From Azolla caroliniana (lineage: Eukaryota; Polypodiophyta): 64,000 nucleotides of DNA. The stretch is from NCBI GenBank assembly GCA_043228905.1, contig JBHGNT010000015.1, positions 1,054,001 to 1,118,000 on the forward strand, in the 5' to 3' direction. Below the pieces are notes generated by a model. It did not search any database and was not told where the DNA came from. It was given only the letters and a program-made list of their open reading frames with translations. Positions 46,301 to 58,100 of this stretch are shown piece after piece. The translations under genes were made by a program, and so were the position numbers. The first letter of the stretch is position 1; the number at the start of each line of letters is the position of its first letter.

Positions 46301-47866
46301 GGTCCGATGTTGTGAAGGGCTTGAAAATGGGAGACGAGTTGGAGACTACCAACTCGGACAAGAGCAGGAATGAATCGGTTGCCCCGTTTGTATAATTCGG
46401 CCACATGATCCAATCATCCATAAAGTTCAGCTAGTGCGTAATCCGTACGTGCATCACAACCAAACCATGCGTTGCAACCGAATTGTAGACGCGTCCGTGC
46501 GCGCAAGTCCTGACCAAATCATTTAAGCCATTCATTTATCCACACAATTTAGCCCAAGTCACCTTGAACAGTTTGTGCTTCACACATAAACATATAATAA
46601 TAGGTTTTGGCTCTCCTTATATACTATGGGCCTCCAATGTTGACCTGTCTATCTGGGATATCTCACAGTTTGTATTCTTAATCTTCTCAAACTTCACACT
46701 CACATAACTTGATACTTGTTTATCCGTTTCATGTGTAGTAAAATGCGTTATGAAGCTCTTGAAGACATCTATCTTTCCATATCAATCCATTAAGATAATC
46801 TTAAATAATTATTTTACTAATTTTCATATCGTGTGTGAAAAACCACACGACACCGCATCCTCTTCCTTTGTCCGAGTGTGTGTAGAGCATATATGGCCTT
46901 CCGAGGCATTGCTCCTTGTTCGAACGTGGTTTTCCTCAACCACCAACATTGATTGAAGATTAAAGAAAGAGGGAGGATTCTCCCTTGCTAGGACAACGGT
47001 TCTCATCGCACCAAACCGTGGTGCAAGGCCGCCTAGGCATATTTGCACCATCTCATCATCCTCCACGTTGACGCTTATTGAGCTGAGTGAGTCACAATGC
47101 TCCTTGATCTCTCAAGGTGTAGCTTGTGATGGACATGTCCCTTGTTGAATATTATTTAACTCTTTAGGGAGTTGGAGCTTTCGTGCTGTCGTATTAATGA
47201 CGAATATCTTCTTAAGATTCTCCCAAGCTTCTTTCTGCGTCTTGGCTTCCCAAATGTAGCCAAGCATGTGGTCATGGACACATGTTGCCAAGCAATACAT
47301 CACTCGGCTTGCTGCTTGCTCCCACGTTGAGTATTCGGTGTCTTTTGGATCAGGTTTGTTTTCTTGTGCTCCTTGAATGTAACTGGGCCAATAACCTTGG
47401 CCGACAAGGTATTGGTGCATCTTGTACTCCCAATATGCAAAGTTATTTCTCTCCAACTTCTCGTTAGGGAGAGTGCTCCCCATTCGAGTATTCATTATGT
47501 CAATGTAGATTTCCTTCTTCTTTTCCTTCTCTCTCGAACATGAGCTATGTAGTGACACTACAATAGCGATGAGCCGATTCTTCTTGAATGGCAGCATAGG
47601 ACACAACACACTCGGATGGGCTAGATCGTGCTATCAAATCGCTCTGACACCATGTAAAGAATCATATATGATTCTATGCAACGGAAGAGATGCGTGTTAT
47701 GTGTGTGTGTGTGTGCGCATGTGTGTGCGCATGTGTGTGTGAAGAGAAGAGGAGAGAAGAGAAACACAAGATAGATAAGAGAAATGAAGTACTTAAGAAG
47801 ATGTATATTAACAAAGAGAATATTTAGTACAAAAATGTAGCATTACAAGGAGCAATATCTTGGAGT
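43317..47866 (-). mobile_element. Degenerate Ty1/copia retrotransposon, minus orientation, truncated at both ends
   Basis: On the minus strand in order: the inner end of a 5' LTR (47866-47659), a primer-binding site resembling the initiator-Met tRNA complement just inside (about 47646-47658), gag (about 47495 to 46850), a CCHC zinc knuckle (about 45672-45622), remains of protease, a GAG-pre-integrase block with LWHKRIGHIN (about 45080), the integrase start (about 44900), an integrase core broken by frameshifts, and reverse transcriptase with KWIYKVKYN, FAPVSKM and MDVKHTFLQ remnants to about 43400. Stops and frameshifts interrupt every domain, so it cannot be autonomous. The 3' part of RT, RNase H and the 3' LTR are missing. 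A 1-kb insertion interrupts gag. The 5' LTR is cut after ~205 bp by an inverted relative. Confidence 0.9.
45832..46851 (-). mobile_element. About 1.02-kb insertion in the copia gag region, probably a solo LTR
   Basis: The segment splits the gag frame of the surrounding copia element. The 5-base word ACCGC stands on both sides (45827-45831 and 46852-46856), and removing the insert plus one copy lines the flanking gag frames up again, so this is a clean target-site duplication. There is no transposase or pol frame inside. On the minus strand the ends approximate TGTCGTGTGG and TTATCACA, and a TATATAAGG box lies near 46611-46620. These fit an LTR in the same orientation as the host element. The exact ends are uncertain by about three bases. 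Confidence 0.7.
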
Positions 47867-48809
47867 AGCAAAAAGAAGCCAATCGTCGCTCTTTCGAGCA
47901 CAGAGGCTAAATATAGGGGTGCGACTGTGTCTGCATGTGAAGTTGTCTGGTTGAAGCGAATCTTGAAGGATCTAGGCGTTCCCATCAAGGATCTGACTCC
48001 CCTTTACTGCGACAACATGAGCTGTATTTATTTGGCTCGGAACCCGATGTTCCATGCATGCACGAAGCATATCGAGGTGCACTATCACTTCAAGGGAGAG
48101 CACATTTAGGCTGGAGATGTCGACCTTCAACATATCAACACAAATCTTCAGACAAACGACATCTTCACCAAAGCCCTTGGAGCCGACAAGCTTCGACAAT
48201 TCATGATAGACCTTGGATTCACGATACCTGACTTGCGAAGCTTGAGGGGGAGTACAAGAGAGAACCGGATACCGTCTGAACTAGAAGTAGCTAACATAGA
48301 CATCAACTGAAAGAAGCCGATACAAGTTGAGCTTGAGGGGCTGTGTTGAGGATCAAGCTCAACCTATACTAGTGTGTCAACACACCTTTGAGAATTTATG
48401 AACATTCAAAGGTCAAAAGTCACCACCACTTTCTACACATTAACTATGTGTAATAAAATCATATTCTATGACACATAACTAATGAGTTCCATATTCCCCA
48501 TGACTAATGAGTCTCCACGTTCCCCCAAGAATTTAGAGAGAGAGTTGACGTTGTAGTGAGTTAATGAAGAGAGAGGGTGACCTTAAATAAAGCTCCCTCC
48601 TTCTACTTCATATATTGTCGGTTGTTGCTCCTTATAATGCTACATTTTTGTACTAAATATTCTCTTTGTTAATATACATCTTCTTGAGTACTTCATTTCT
48701 CTTATCTATCTTGTGTTTCTCTTCTCTCCTCTCCTCTTCACACACACACACACACACACACACACAACACATCTCTTTCATTGCATAGAATCATATTCGA
48801 TTCTTTACA
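47867..48809 (+). mobile_element. 3' end of a second copia element, plus orientation: RNase H and full LTR
   Basis: From about 47867 the plus strand reads a copia RNase H domain (SSTEAKYRGA, CDNMSCIYLARNP, KHIEVHYHF), broken by one TAG at 48107-48109. It continues to IFTKALGADKLRQF and a polypurine tract (TTGAGGGGGAGT near 48242, or TTGAGGGGCTG near 48333). The LTR is about 48344-48809, begins TGTTGAGG, ends TTCTTTACA, and contains a (CA)n tract near 48739. Its inner ~180 bases match, inverted, the LTR remnant at 47659-47866, so both elements belong to one family. Confidence 0.85.
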
Positions 48810-49614
48810 CATTTGAAGTAATGTCTAAGCCCATTGTCAAGAGGCAATACCAACAAGTGGCAAGACATATGATCCCAAAAGAGATTGTTGCACAACAAAT
48901 GTTAAAATGAGACAAATTGTTCCTTAAGTTTGGCCATATTGGAGGAGCCTTTATTACTAAGCTTTGGACACATTGTCTCAACGCATTGTTTTGCCGTTTC
49001 GGGGATACTTTTGGAGTTTTTCCCTAAAACTTAGAGACATGTGCTTATCTATTGTAATGATTTCATTCCCATTTTGAATGCCATCCATTTTCACATTGAT
49101 TTTGCCAATGCAATGTCTTGTCATAGCTTTCTACAATCCAAGATTTTGGATGGGTGAGGAGTAACTTTCCTACCACACGCCTAATTGCAACTTGTATGTG
49201 GATACCTTACACGCCACTTCCCTTTTGAACATGAAAAGGAATAAAAAGAAAAGGGATAAGACATGAGTAACATCCCACTCCTTTCTTTGTTTTTAATATA
49301 TGAGATTTTCTTTCTTTAGGTTGCCTTCCAAATGTGTGCCTTTTCCTTTTTCCATTAAAAAAATGAGTTTTTTAAAGCAAAATGGAAATTGAGAAGAAGA
49401 AAAAAAGAAAGTGCTCAACAATGGGAGATGCCACATCATATGAAAATCAAATGGTTCCCTTGATTGATGGGCTAAATGATCCAACATTTGTGATTTTCTA
49501 GAATCAATGTCACTAGTGTGTCGTGACCACCCTCTCTATGAACAAGATAGAGTGCTCTTCCTTTATAGCCAGTGTCTTACTTAGACCCTTTTTTCTCATA
49601 CAAAATTGTTCACT
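48810..49614. other. Spacer before the ATL-type gene
   Basis: No gene is recognised in 0.8 kb. A CTTTATAGCC word at 49561, about 54 bases before the start codon, could serve as a TATA element of the RING gene, but this is a weak signal. Confidence 0.5.
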
Positions 49615-50244
49615 ATGGCTCATAGTATTGAGCACCCATATCCTTCACAAGTTAATGCATCTATGAATGATACCCCCCTCACCAAATCCAAAATTGACAC
49701 CAATATAATCATCATTACTGCCGCCCTCTTGTTTGTACTCATCTTGGCCCTTGCCATGAATGCTCTCATTCAATGTATACACCGGTATACCATACCACCT
49801 CAATTACATGCCACCACCCACCCAAGACCCACTAACATTGGCATCAAGAAAGAGGAACTCAACCTCCTTCCTAGTATTATCTTTCATGGGCAATCAACTC
49901 ATAATGGAGCTAACTACATGGATCACAACTTCACACAATGCCCCATATGCTTGAGTGATTTTAAAGAAGGGGAGACAATTCGAGTACTTCCAATGTGTGG
50001 ACATGGTTTTCACATTAAGTGTGTGGATAGATGGCTATATCGGCATACATCTTGTCCCATATGTAGAGGAGACCTAGGCTCCACACTCATGCTTTCAAGG
50101 AGAACCACTCAAGTAGAACTACAGATTGTGATAAGTTCTATGGAGCATAATGTAACACCATTAGTTTATAGGGTGTCATCAACAACCCTCTTAGGAGGAC
50201 AACAACGTTCAACAATTGTTCCTTTTCCCCAATCACCATCTTGA
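49615..50244 (+). CDS. ATL-type RING-H2 finger E3 ubiquitin ligase, intronless, 209 aa
   Basis: The frame starts at ATG 49615 (no in-frame ATG precedes it) and has no introns, as is usual for ATL genes. A hydrophobic segment at about 30-53 (IIIITAALLFVLILALAM) is the membrane anchor. It is followed by a short basic stretch and a KEELNLLPSIIF segment that stands in the place of the ATL GLD motif but is degenerate. The RING-H2 at about 109-150 is complete: Cys-x2-Cys-x15-Cys-x-His-x2-His-x2-Cys-x10-Cys-x2-Cys, starting CPICLSDF, with DRWL after the sixth ligand as in ATLs. It likely ubiquitinates substrates at a membrane, often in defence or stress responses in this family. Substrate and paralogue are unknown. 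Confidence 0.93.
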   Translation: MAHSIEHPYPSQVNASMNDTPLTKSKIDTNIIIITAALLFVLILALAMNALIQCIHRYTIPPQLHATTHPRPTNIGIKKEELNLLPSIIFHGQSTHNGANYMDHNFTQCPICLSDFKEGETIRVLPMCGHGFHIKCVDRWLYRHTSCPICRGDLGSTLMLSRRTTQVELQIVISSMEHNVTPLVYRVSSTTLLGGQQRSTIVPFPQSPS

Positions 50245-52119
50245 ACTACCGACATTAATAACATTATATAATATCCATTACAGACATACTAAATCAACTA
50301 GAGAAACATTTGTATGTTGTACATGTCAAGGGAATTTAGAAACTTATATCACTAGCTTGGTCTTAAATTCCTTACATAGTTCAATAATGGAATAATAATA
50401 ACACATCTTCTCAATAACCTTTAAGCCTTGATCTTCATATGTAATACATGAAACGAAGGATGCTATATTATTGAGGGTACACAAGTCATGCAAAGGATAT
50501 TCTGTTATCAAGGACACACAAGTGTAGCTTAGCATCTCCATTATTGTACATATCTAATCAATAAAATCATAATATCCATTCAATATGCGTATATATTGAA
50601 TGTCCAATCCTACACAATGTTTGAGAATTAAGTTTCCATATACCGATATACATCGTACATCATTACCTAAAATTTACACCAGTTTAGAGTTACACTGTAT
50701 TACAACATTTCTCATATCATCAGATTCCCTCCATGTTTTCATATGCTATCCAAAGTTCAATACATTGGACTATAAACAAACAAAACAAGACAACAGCTAA
50801 TGATCCAAGCATCAGCTATTTTCGTATCACTTTTGACATCAAGGTTTACAGAGTTATGACAAGATAGCAGATCATACTTCAGTGTGACAATGTGAATATA
50901 TATCATTTCTCAATACTGAAATTATTCATCAAAAGCAACAATGACAAAAAAGACTTGAACATCTATAGGCCTAAATGCATTGTGTTGGACCGTTGATTTG
51001 TCTTTTATGAAAATTAAACCCTCCTTTCGAAGATCAGGATGAATCAAAACTTCAAAAGCACAACCTCAACGTGATAAGAGGAATCAAAAATTTCAGTAGG
51101 TCACTGCAACCAATTAAAAATAGCACAATGACAGCATCGACATTAGAAAAAGACTTGGGACATTGTACAGAAAAAAATGACCATTTTGGGCATGACAATT
51201 ATTCTAGGCCAATTTTTTTAAAGACCAAAGAGATCCTAAAAGTTCCAGAAATTCGATATCATCAGGCACCGGTTATGAGCAAAGTATCATGCCTAAAGAG
51301 AATAAAGAGATTGTAAAAAATTGTAATGTCCCCACTCAAAATATCTCTATCATTGTTGTGGAAAATGAAGATCTACTTTTAAACAATTTACTTATTGGGT
51401 CTAAAAAATTTCACTTCCAAAATACCATAACAAACAGTGATGGTAATATAGATACCAATAATAGTTCAGACGATACAAACGATGTCCCAAGTTCCAGCAA
51501 CAAACTCTAAAAAGGTATGGAGAATATTTGTGGAAAGCATCTTTAGTCCAAAATGACCGATATAAAGCCCTCTACTGTTTTCAGCACAATAAAAGATTTA
51601 CTAGTTCCATATCTTTGGTTTTGTTCCTTTCCATAGTCACATTATTAAAGCCTGCAAATTGCCAGACAAAGTCATCCTGTGGCATATTATAAATAGAATA
51701 TTAATACCATGCAGATTAATGGATTCAAAATAATATGAAAATTTTACACTTACATCAATAATCATTTTACAAAAATATTTTTTCTTTCTGAAAAAGAAAT
51801 CCTTAGCAGGTGGACATGCATGCTAGATGTCTGCCTATGTGTATGCATAGTGGGTAGTGTGTAGCAAGTACATATACAATAGAAATTAGAATATCGCTAA
51901 TTTATATCTCAGTTTTACCTAGAACAAGTTGTGTCTGAAATACGGAAGAGAATCAGAAACCTCAATTCAGAAATTGAACAGCATGAAGATCAGCGTGTAC
52001 ATATATATGTATGTATGTGCACATATACATATGCAATAGAAATTAGAATATCGCTAAATTATATCTCAGCTTTACCTAGTACAAGTTCTGTCTGGAAATA
52101 CCGACAAGAATCAGAAACC
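50245..52119. other. Spacer downstream of the ATL-type and EF-hand genes
   Basis: The two flanking genes converge here. No gene is recognised. Two overlapping plus-strand frames at 51071-51316 and 51289-51510 are Asn/Ser-rich and could be remnants of a decayed gene, but carry no motif. The right edge (about 51871-52015) holds a tandem copy of the 3' end of the EF-hand gene (separate entry). Confidence 0.5.
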
Positions 52120-52185
52120 TCAACTCAGAAATTGAACAGCATGAAGATCAGCAGAGTGCCGCTCATCATAAAGACGTTGCTTAAA
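51871..52185 (-). repeat. Tandem duplication of the EF-hand gene 3' end
   Basis: Two direct copies lie 157 bp apart, at about 51871-51998 and 52028-52158. They share ATAGAAATTAGAATATCGCT, CAGTTTTACCTAG or CAGCTTTACCTAG, and ATTGAACAGCATGAAGATCA. The right copy includes the last ~12 codons and TGA (52120) of the EF-hand gene; the left copy is a diverged repeat of that end plus 3' flank. Confidence 0.85.
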
Positions 52186-55100
52186 GGCTGTTGGAGCGAC
52201 ACGTTTGAATTTCAGGACTCTACAGTGCAAGTCAGATGAATACGTTATAATCATTTTAGCTCTACTACAAATTCCTAAAATACTGTAGTTTACAAACAAT
52301 AATCGACACTGCACTTGTTACATTAGATATTGCCAGTACAATTGCTATATGATAGAAACTTATACAGTAATACAGATTTTGTTTCTGATAAAAAATAACA
52401 ACTTACTACTGAAATACTTGACCATACGCATGCATAGAGACCAAATGCATACTAGATTACAAGTTAATACGTAGAAAATGCATTGATAATGGCCTATATA
52501 CAGCAGTTAAAAATAGATATTTTAGATGCATAGATTCATTGCCAGCATAGATACACGAACATTCATGTAAGAAGAGATTAGTCGTCAGATACTCATGCAA
52601 TTTTAATATTGGGGCAAAAAATCAAATCAATGAAAATTATGAACCTTTGAAAATAAGAGATTTGATTATCGTCGACTTTTGGAAGCACCGCTTTCTGAGG
52701 ACCCACTGAATGTATTTTAGGCTTCTGTACAGTCGAGATGGGTACATTGTTCTGACTACTTCCCTGCGTACATAGAAACTTTAATTTATCAACGGTTTGT
52801 GTAGCAAGTTTTGCCATCAGAAAAAGATGCATCAAGTGTGAGAACATACCCTATCAATAAATTTATTCTCAAGTGATTGAGCCTCAATGGTACTTGGGCT
52901 TTCCACATGATATGGCTCTTGTGACAGCATGTCCCCCTCTATATGGCTTTCTGTTCTCTGGTCCAAAGTCTCGGTCACCATGATTTGACTCTCTGTATTC
53001 ATAGGACTTGCGGATCTCTCTATTTTACTAATCCCATGCTTTGGAATAGGAGGCAAATGCTTTTGAATAGGCGGCAACTGCTGTGGATATGGCATCACAA
53101 AGCTGGTAAGTGCTGATTCACGTTTTTGTTTTCCAACAAAAGCAGCCTGCTCTGCATAACTGATTTTTTAAAAGAATAGAAACAGTTAGGATTATTTTCA
53201 CATACTAAATAAGAATAATATGCTCAGAAAAAGTAATTACAAGCCTACGAGTTTAAGGTTTTTTTTTTCCCTATCAAAACAACTGAAGTGTATATCATTT
53301 GAAAAATGGTTGTGCATCTTTTCTTCCTTTTTGGAAATTAATGCGTATCTGTATTTCAGTAAGAATTCATAACTAGATATATGACCACTAGAGGTGCCTG
53401 ACACTGGTGTGTACCCAACTGGGTGATACAACCAAGACCAAACTCTAAATAGTTGCAGCACTAAGGTGTGAAACTAACTAGTGAAGAGAGCTGCAGCTCA
53501 ACAAAACAGAGGTTACTTATGGAGGTCAACTAGTCATCATGGTATTGATTTTTCTAACCTTGATATTACATGCCTCCTCTCAGCATATATCTACATTCTG
53601 TTTGACATTTGACTCCATGGCTATCTTTCCACACATTGGCATCTTCTATTTTCCTAATCATAGGCAGGACACTTCAGGCCTGAATGTTATTACTGATTGA
53701 TGGCAGGAGATGGCAGGAGACAAGTCATATTGACATCATAGAAAGTACAGAATAAGTTAAGACAATATATCGCATTATCTGGATTTTCTGTCGGTGAAAC
53801 TTCTCATCTCACTAATAACCCCACAAAACAGATTTTATCAGCCCATATGAAAAATAATCTCTCAAAACATTGTTTTCTCACAGGAGGCCATCTATCATAT
53901 AAAGAGTTTTACTCATTCAGTTAGAGAAGTTGAAGTTGATGCATATGAATTGTTGCTTGATAGCTGGCTTATAGTAGGTGTACCTTAAATTTAATGGTTC
54001 ATTACTGGGGATAGTGGGTAGAACACCTGGAAACAGTTCACCTGTAAAGAGATCATATGGCAAGGACTGATGGAAATTTCTCCTGCATTTTTTCAATGTT
54101 TAAAGACGTTTAATTAATTGGTATATAACATTCTATTAAAATGAGTCATTGTTCATATATGATTGCCTGATTTTCTGCTTGCACTCAATAAGAACCTGCA
54201 ATCCTTGGCCTAGGTTGGCATCTCTTGGAGGGCAACCTACATCCGTGCCTAATCTCCTTGGAGAGGTTGGCTTCCAGCTTTAGATGTAAAACAGAAAAAG
54301 GTAATTACCATTGGAACATACCAAACGAGATTATTATTCTAGAATACGTAATTTATGGCAGTTTACAAAGAGCTATTGCATAAAACACAAATGTAAGCAG
54401 AGGGGGAATGATATATAAAGGAAAGGAGATGAATGGGCAAAAGAAGAAATAAAGATAGATCAATGTCTCCTGAAAAAAGAAATCCTCCTATGACACAAAT
54501 CATGATCAGAAGAATAGGTAACCTAAGATCCATATTAAATAAATAAAAGCACAAAAGATGCACGGAAATGTTCTTATGCATGAGGTGGCTTTACAACTAG
54601 TAATGATTCTTAAAATGGTTTAACGAGAATGAAGTGCAAAACTACTATGTATGAAATGAGCAATGGTGAGCAGACATGGTTTACAATATTAGTTGTGTGG
54701 AGTGAGGCAATGACAAAGTACACTGATTGCATCTGAATGTTAGGTGGCGACTCTGCATCCCATGGGCTAATATAAAGGTCTATCTCTCTGCTTTTAAAGT
54801 CCATAAGGATTGTGGTATATAAAAATGCATTCTAGAGGAATAGCTAGATAAGCAATCAAACATATTACAGAATCTATAGGTGAAATTATTAACAAGAACT
54901 AAACTTCTGACAAGACATCATATTTATATGTCGGTGGATTGACACTATAAGTTAGATAATAAAATGGTGCAACAATGCAGTTGCACATCCACATGCTAGA
55001 AAATGTGATGCCAAGATAGACATACAAAATCAATTGCCTTAACTTTGCCTCATGCTAGATTTATGTGCAGAAGCCATTAGATATCATTGTTGGGGTAAAA

Positions 55101-58100
55101 GCCCTAGGCTCCCCTTATCATGTGCCACCTATTCTGTAATGAAGTTGCCAAACCTACTCTGTAATAAGTGTGGCAACATACCCAGCTGTTGATTCACATA
55201 TTTTTTATGATAAAAGAGTGCCCCGCCTCTCCAAATGATTATCCCCTGACATTCGAAACCCTGTGAAAGTCAGGGACTTTACCCTAACCTCGTGTGCTTT
55301 TCTCTAGGTGGACAGAGCCCCCTTTTCACCTTTCTTGGTTTCCATCCTGCTTTTATTTTTTCCTTTCACCCAGGTGTATTCTTGACAGAATTTTACTTAC
55401 AGCAAAGTCTGTATCTTCTGTACCCTAACCTCCTCTATCTTCTTATTTACTTATTTACTTTTATGTTTACTTAGTAACATTTATTTTATTTTGATTTGTT
55501 GTTCTCAAATAGGAGACAACACTTTAGATGTAATCGCTTGTTTGGTCTTAGAGGCCATTTTGGCCTCTTAAAAGAGGTTAACATATCTTTCTATATACTT
55601 GACTTGTTTATCTTACTTTTTTTATTATCTTTAGTCTCTTTTTATCTCACTTTATTTATTTATTTATTTTGATTTGTTCTTCTCAAAGATGAGACAACAC
55701 GTACGATGTAATCTCTTCTTTGGTCTTATAGGCCATTTTGGCCTCTTAAAAGACGTTAATATATCTTTCTTTCCATAGAGTAGAAACCTGGAGACTGAGT
55801 CTTAACAAGGAAAATAACTGGAAAGGTTAAGAGAGACCTTTAGTCTCAATGATTGATGCATGATAATGAGCAAAGCATCGGTGCCCCATGATAAAATCTG
55901 GGCAGTGATGGGACCAGCCCCTATAATCAATGAGGCATTATTCTCATCCATGACTTGCACCCAATGGCATTGGGAGCTCCCTAAACAAAGGTTGGCATTT
56001 ATGTCATCAAAACAGCTTGCTGAACATGGAGATATTCATTGTTGGTATGCTGAAATGCAACAATGGATCAAGTCACATGGGATAAGCATAAATGCACAAC
56101 CTCTGTTCTAGTATCACATGGATTGCCCCCATCTAAACATGACCAAAGTAGAAAAGAATAGAGTGATCTGAACTAATATTATTAACTTGGAAAACAAGAT
56201 AACATGGATCAGCCCCAAAACATCACTTCGTAGGAAGATTTTGAATATTAAGAACAAAAGGGAAATTTATCACCCTTAAAGGTTACTCTGGCCCACACAG
56301 TGTGAAGATTTTCAAGCAGAGATGCATTGCTAAAAAGATGAATACATGTGTATGTGAGATGCTTCCTCTTTGAGGTTCTAAGCATTCATGGTTAATCATT
56401 TCTGCATCTGCCATTGTTCCAGAATTAAAGAAAAAAGGAGTAGAATGGGGGAGTAAAGCATTAAAAAACATGGGCAAGGAAGATAATAACATGGACAGCC
56501 AAGGGTTAGCAGCAACAAAAATCTAGTCATTGTAGGAATACAGCCATCATGACATCCTTTTTAAACCATGTCACGCAACCAGTGGAATAAGCTGAAAACA
56601 TTACCTATGAAGGTTCCTCAAAAATTTTGCAAATTTATTGTACCTGCAAAACGTATTTGAAGGAGAATTAAAACATGATTATAATAGGACTATATAAGAT
56701 GGCAAGCGCCAGAATCACATACTTGTAGATAAAACTTTAACCAAGTATTCAGGAAGGTTTCATCTTATGCATTGTCTATCCATGCCTTATGACCATGTCA
56801 GTATTTCTTATCATAATTCCAGTGCAGAAGTTTTGAAAGACTCCCAAATCCTTATTAATGCAATCATCATCTCAAAGGCAGTCATTCTCTAGGGGATAGA
56901 TTGTACTTCAGAGTACTCCAATGTCGTGCGAGGATGGTCAATGCTATTATCCCTATTTATGTGTCAAACCAGCTATTGCACATGACCAAAGGCATGGTTT
57001 GGATATACCTTGATGTATTTATACCCAAACGGTCTGCATAAATCTTTGGTTATCGTTTAAATGGTCAGGTTGTGAAGGAAAAAACAACCAGTACTATTGG
57101 CAGCCTTAGAAAAACCAGAAGGATGATTCATGATCAGTTTCAAAAATTAAAGGCTTTAGATATCAGTAATGGTACTCTTAGAATTGATTGTACAAGGACT
57201 AGTTCTACCGAACTTTATTAACAGATTTAAGTTATAATCACCCTATACCACACACAAAGCCATTCTTATCTGAAGCAATTGAAAAATCTAACAATCAATG
57301 GTTGAACAGAAACATAGACACTAGCAACCATAATCAGGGTGAGCCTCATAAAACAGACACGCTATGCAGGGTGAAGAAAAAAGGTTGAGAGCATTAAGGG
57401 AGAGAAGACGCATGGAAGAAGCACAAATCGGGAATCAGGAACAGAAGCTGAAAATTGCAGCAACTGGCCATTGCATGCAGCATAGCAGCACAATTGCCTG
57501 GAATTTGTCATGCAAGCAAAATGTGAATCTGCCATCATAGAAGATGCAATCCTTGAGACTGTTTTCTGAGAGGAAAATGCCACAAAAGAAACGGTGTCTC
57601 TCCTGCCTTTTTCTTAGACATTCAAAGCTGCAATCTAAGACTATAAAATGTGCAGAGACAAGTACCAAAACTGCTGAAAACTTTACTAACCAGCCAGATA
57701 CTCCAAGGTATTATACTTGGATGCAAAATAGCCAAGCAAATATACATCCTTTAATCATGGTTATACCATACCATCTATGAATGTGATTGTCATATATTTT
57801 GTAACTAAAAAACTCATTGTTAATGCCAAATTCTGAAACAAGTACCAAAACTGCTGAAAACTGCTTACCAGCCAGATATTGACACTTACATCTCCAAGGT
57901 ATTATACTAGGATGCAAAAGAGCCAAGCAAACATACATCCTTTAATCATGGTTATACCATACCATCTATGAATGCGATGGTCATATATTTTGTAATTAAA
58001 AAAAATCATTGTTAATGCCAAAATCTAGATTGTGGTACCTAATATGACCAGTTTTCTCACTATCTGAGTAAGAGAGAACTTCATTAAACTCTTTTTCAGA

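Noticed and set aside
51071-51510. Two overlapping Asn/Ser-rich frames on the plus strand
   Set aside because: Frameshifted relative to each other, low-complexity and without motifs.
55860-56111. 83-codon plus-strand frame in the EF-hand intron
   Set aside because: No family recognised and no flanking exons; could be a transposon remnant, but I cannot support that.
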